Source: Andrena cerasifolii
Taxonomy: Eukaryota; Arthropoda; Insecta; Hymenoptera; Andrenidae
Assembly (NCBI RefSeq): GCF_050908995.1
Contig: NC_135124.1
Coordinates: 10,726,001 to 10,790,000 of the forward strand
Length of the DNA: 64,000 bases
Reading direction: 5' to 3'
A program made the position numbers and the translations under genes. The notes beneath the pieces are model-generated. The model saw nothing but the letters and a program-made list of their open reading frames with translations, had not been told where the DNA came from and did not search any database. Shown here piece after piece: positions 61,501-64,000 of this stretch. How positions within the stretch are numbered: the stretch's first letter is position 1; every line of letters begins with the position of its first letter.

Positions 61501-63492
61501 TGGTGGCATATAATTGACCTTCCGTTGACGCTGTAGCTTCTGCGAATTCTTTATTGGAGACATCGATTTTTTTTACCACTCTAGGTGTATGTAACTTCTT
61601 AAAGATTGTTAACTCGGTCGTGTTAGCTCTTCGAATGATAAACAACAGATGTTTATACCCAGAAAATTATCTAAAATCTGTATGTGGCTCGTGCTTGAAA
61701 CCCTGCTGCACAAAAATGGTCGCATTTCCTTGAACGCGAGTTTCCTATTTCTCGTCGTATCGAGGAGCACTTCCAGCGAGTATCAGCGAAATTTAAAGAC
61801 GTCCAATAGGTTGTCCTGTCGCGCGACGACATTTATAAATGTGACTTACATTAGAAATAACGACCGATAACCACCACACGTGTCGTGTATTTTACAGTCG
61901 ATGAAATGGCTACCTCGTGAACGATAGTAGAAGGCCTCCGAGTATAGGTATGGCACGTTTTTCGGTATCGTTGCCGCGAATTCTCGAAGCCATCCACGAT
62001 TCTATACGCATATATATATATATATTACCAGCGTTTCACCTTCTTTTTTCTTGAGATTCTTCAGCCACCAGTAGAAAAATGCTCGGTGCAGAAGTTAGCT
62101 CGTTCAGACGCAGTTGCGAGATAAGCTAGCGCGCAACTTTTGCAGAGACCGTTGCGGCGAAAACTTACTTCCATTTTTTAACCGGTATCTTACCTCGTTT
62201 TTTTTTACACGCGGTTTCTATATTTGGTGGGGCGCGTAATTGTACGCTTTTGGCGGTAAGCTTTACGACGATGGACACGAGAAAGAGGCTGCAATGGACC
62301 AGTGCGTTTAACTGTAACATTGAAAAAACATATTGATATCTGATACCTTTTCTTCCAAAGTTCGCCATTTCTTCAAAAAATAATACTTTTTAAATCTGCA
62401 CGGTTAACTGAAGCTATTGTAATATACTCTAAGAAAACATTCCAATTTCTCAATTCCGAGGAAACATTGGAAAGTTACACGACCGCCTGTTTTTTAATTT
62501 TTTTGCAGAGCCTAACGTTATCGTATGCTGTGACTATACAACCCCAATTTTTTTCAATCTAGGAACATAAAATATTAGTTAAACGTATATGTTTTCAGCT
62601 GGTAAGAAAGATTTCCCGTAAAAAGTTACATTTCATTATAAAAGAATTCTTTGAAAATGACCTATATTTTCGAACGTCAGTGTGGCTTCCCCCCTTAAAC
62701 AGCTCATAATCATGATTCGCCGGATAAATTTTCTGAGAGATATCGAGGGTAGGTGTACCTCCGTGACATACTCGAAACTTACAAGTCGCTATCCCTCAGA
62801 AATTTGACGACGACTTCGTCACGTCCCTCCATGTACTTTCTGTTACAAGCTCCGCTCCTTCCAACAAGCCCCTCGCTATTTTCGTTTCGATTCTTATTAC
62901 ACGGATTCGTCGTATCTCGTGGGGTAGCGTTCGATCCTATCACGCACGACGGAGTTCGCGAATTGTTTACCAGGAGAGGCCAAACGAAAAACAGGGTTAG
63001 AGGAGATCGGGATCTAGGTCAGTCTCTATATCCTCCCCCTTCGCTTTCATACCGCTTTCCACTTCCATTTTCTCGCCCCCCCCCCTCCCCCTCCTGCGAC
63101 TTTCTTTTCTGTCTTTGTGCCTGGCTCCGGCAGCGTTTCTAAATTCGCCCAGCAAACGCGTCACAATGCATAACGATGCACTGCCAGCCGCCGAAGAACA
63201 CCGATGGCGGGGGTCCATTCAAACGAAACCTCGAATGATACAGCATTCTTGCCTCGTCCATAGATCCAAGGGGGAGGATGGTGATTCATCGTTTTCCTGG
63301 ATTGAGAATTACGCGAGCGATAAGAGACGTTCCTGTGATATCATGGCTTAGCCTTCATGGTTAGCCAAATGTCCTTCTCAAGAGTGTGGTTTGTGATAAG
63401 GATAAGTGTGTCATGAGAAGTATTTTCAGATCTGATGAACTAGGTTCGAATTCCGTGCGAACACTTGGTGGAATCGCAGCAGCACTGGAATC
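58561..63492. other. No supported gene; intronic or intergenic
   Basis: The stretch is mostly AT-rich with a smaller GC-rich patch near 60.1-60.5 kb and an (AT)n run near 62010-62025. A lone CCCCCCTTAA terminus near 62688-62697 recalls the TTAAGGGG MITE family, but I found no clear partner. A pyrimidine-rich C run lies near 63076. Confidence 0.5.
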
Positions 63493-63602
63493 TTAATATA
63501 TGAAGCAGAAGGTTTATATAAGGTTAGATGAATGTGATTATTTTCACAAAAGAATCAAAGAACCAAACCATCCCCGGCGAAGCCGAGTAGTGAAGCTAGT
63601 GG
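63493..63602 (-). repeat. Dispersed repeat, copy 2 (minus strand, internally deleted)
   Basis: Read on the minus strand it begins CACTAGCTTCACTACTCGGC, continues through TTCGCCGGGGAT and TTTTGTGAAAATAATCACAT, and ends CTTCTGCTTCATATATTAAG. These blocks match the copy at 27217-27436 in the same order, but the middle-to-3' portion is shorter. Confidence 0.75.
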
Positions 63603-64000
63603 AGTAGATATATTCTGGAATATTTTTTATAAGAATAGGTTGATGTCGACTTTATCTGCGGGGATATGGTAACGAGTGGAGGACGTTTATGAAGTGGGAG
63701 TGTCAGTAATGATAGTTCTATCGATGCGTATTGATAAGTATGCGTTTGAATATCATAAATGTTTAATAAATTGCTATCGATAGCACTATTTCAGGAAACA
63801 TTAACTGTAATTGCAGAGATTTCTTCATTTTCGTTAAATACGATTTTCAACGGAAGACATGTCACAGAATAGGGTGGTATTTCTTTACTGCAAGGTAGCC
63901 AGTGGCTTCATCTGTTTCTACCAAAATTCATATCTCTTTTTGATCGACGCGAACACTTGATGACGCCCGTGGGTAATCAAGCGGCGTATAAAATTCACCT

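Overview
This is a eukaryotic window that reads as an insect nuclear genome, most likely a bee or other hymenopteran. The grounds are: coding exons separated by AT-rich introns with GT/AG borders; compact metazoan KIND-, FERM- and PDZ-type domains; two eukaryotic tRNA genes with Pol III T-run terminators; and many short non-autonomous DNA transposons. The order-level guess is an inference from overall style, not from a marker gene. All exon borders were placed by eye from splice signals, phase and protein sense; no alignment or transcript data were available.

Layout, left to right. 0-1.75 kb is a cluster of repeats: a 40-bp satellite bounded by 12-bp inverted repeats, a GC-rich 71-bp minisatellite and a 393-bp element with 48-bp terminal inverted repeats. 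1.75-7.8 kb shows no gene I can support.

7.8-21.0 kb (+ strand) holds thirteen consecutive, phase-compatible exons of one gene. It encodes the end of a KIND-like domain, a long Gln/His/Pro-rich linker, a FERM domain whose third lobe is interrupted by about 120 low-complexity residues, a disordered region and one PDZ domain. It belongs with the FRMPD2/PTPN13-type KIND-FERM-PDZ scaffolds. The in-window part is 1452 residues with a stop at 20956; its 5' end is upstream or outside the window. An intron carries two antisense tRNA-Glu genes that differ only in the wobble base of the anticodon, and a hAT-type MITE with a perfect 8-bp target duplication.

22.55-28.7 kb (+) holds a second gene: a 1295-codon exon, a 34-nt micro-exon and a probable terminal exon, encoding a long acidic disordered protein with SH3-ligand and poly-proline motifs at its N terminus. 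37.46-39.76 kb (+) is a 768-codon exon of a third, basic disordered protein that ends at a strong splice donor; its continuation was not found. Neither protein belongs to a family I recognise. The genes lie in one orientation, and phase-compatible splice sites leave open that adjacent units are joined in some transcripts.

The rest (29-37 kb and 40-64 kb) is long intronic or intergenic DNA with fold-back MITEs of several families, two copies of one dispersed repeat family, and GC-rich islands near 35.1-36.1 and 57.4-58.6 kb that look like promoters or first exons. No CRISPR, operon, bacterial or viral coding system is visible.
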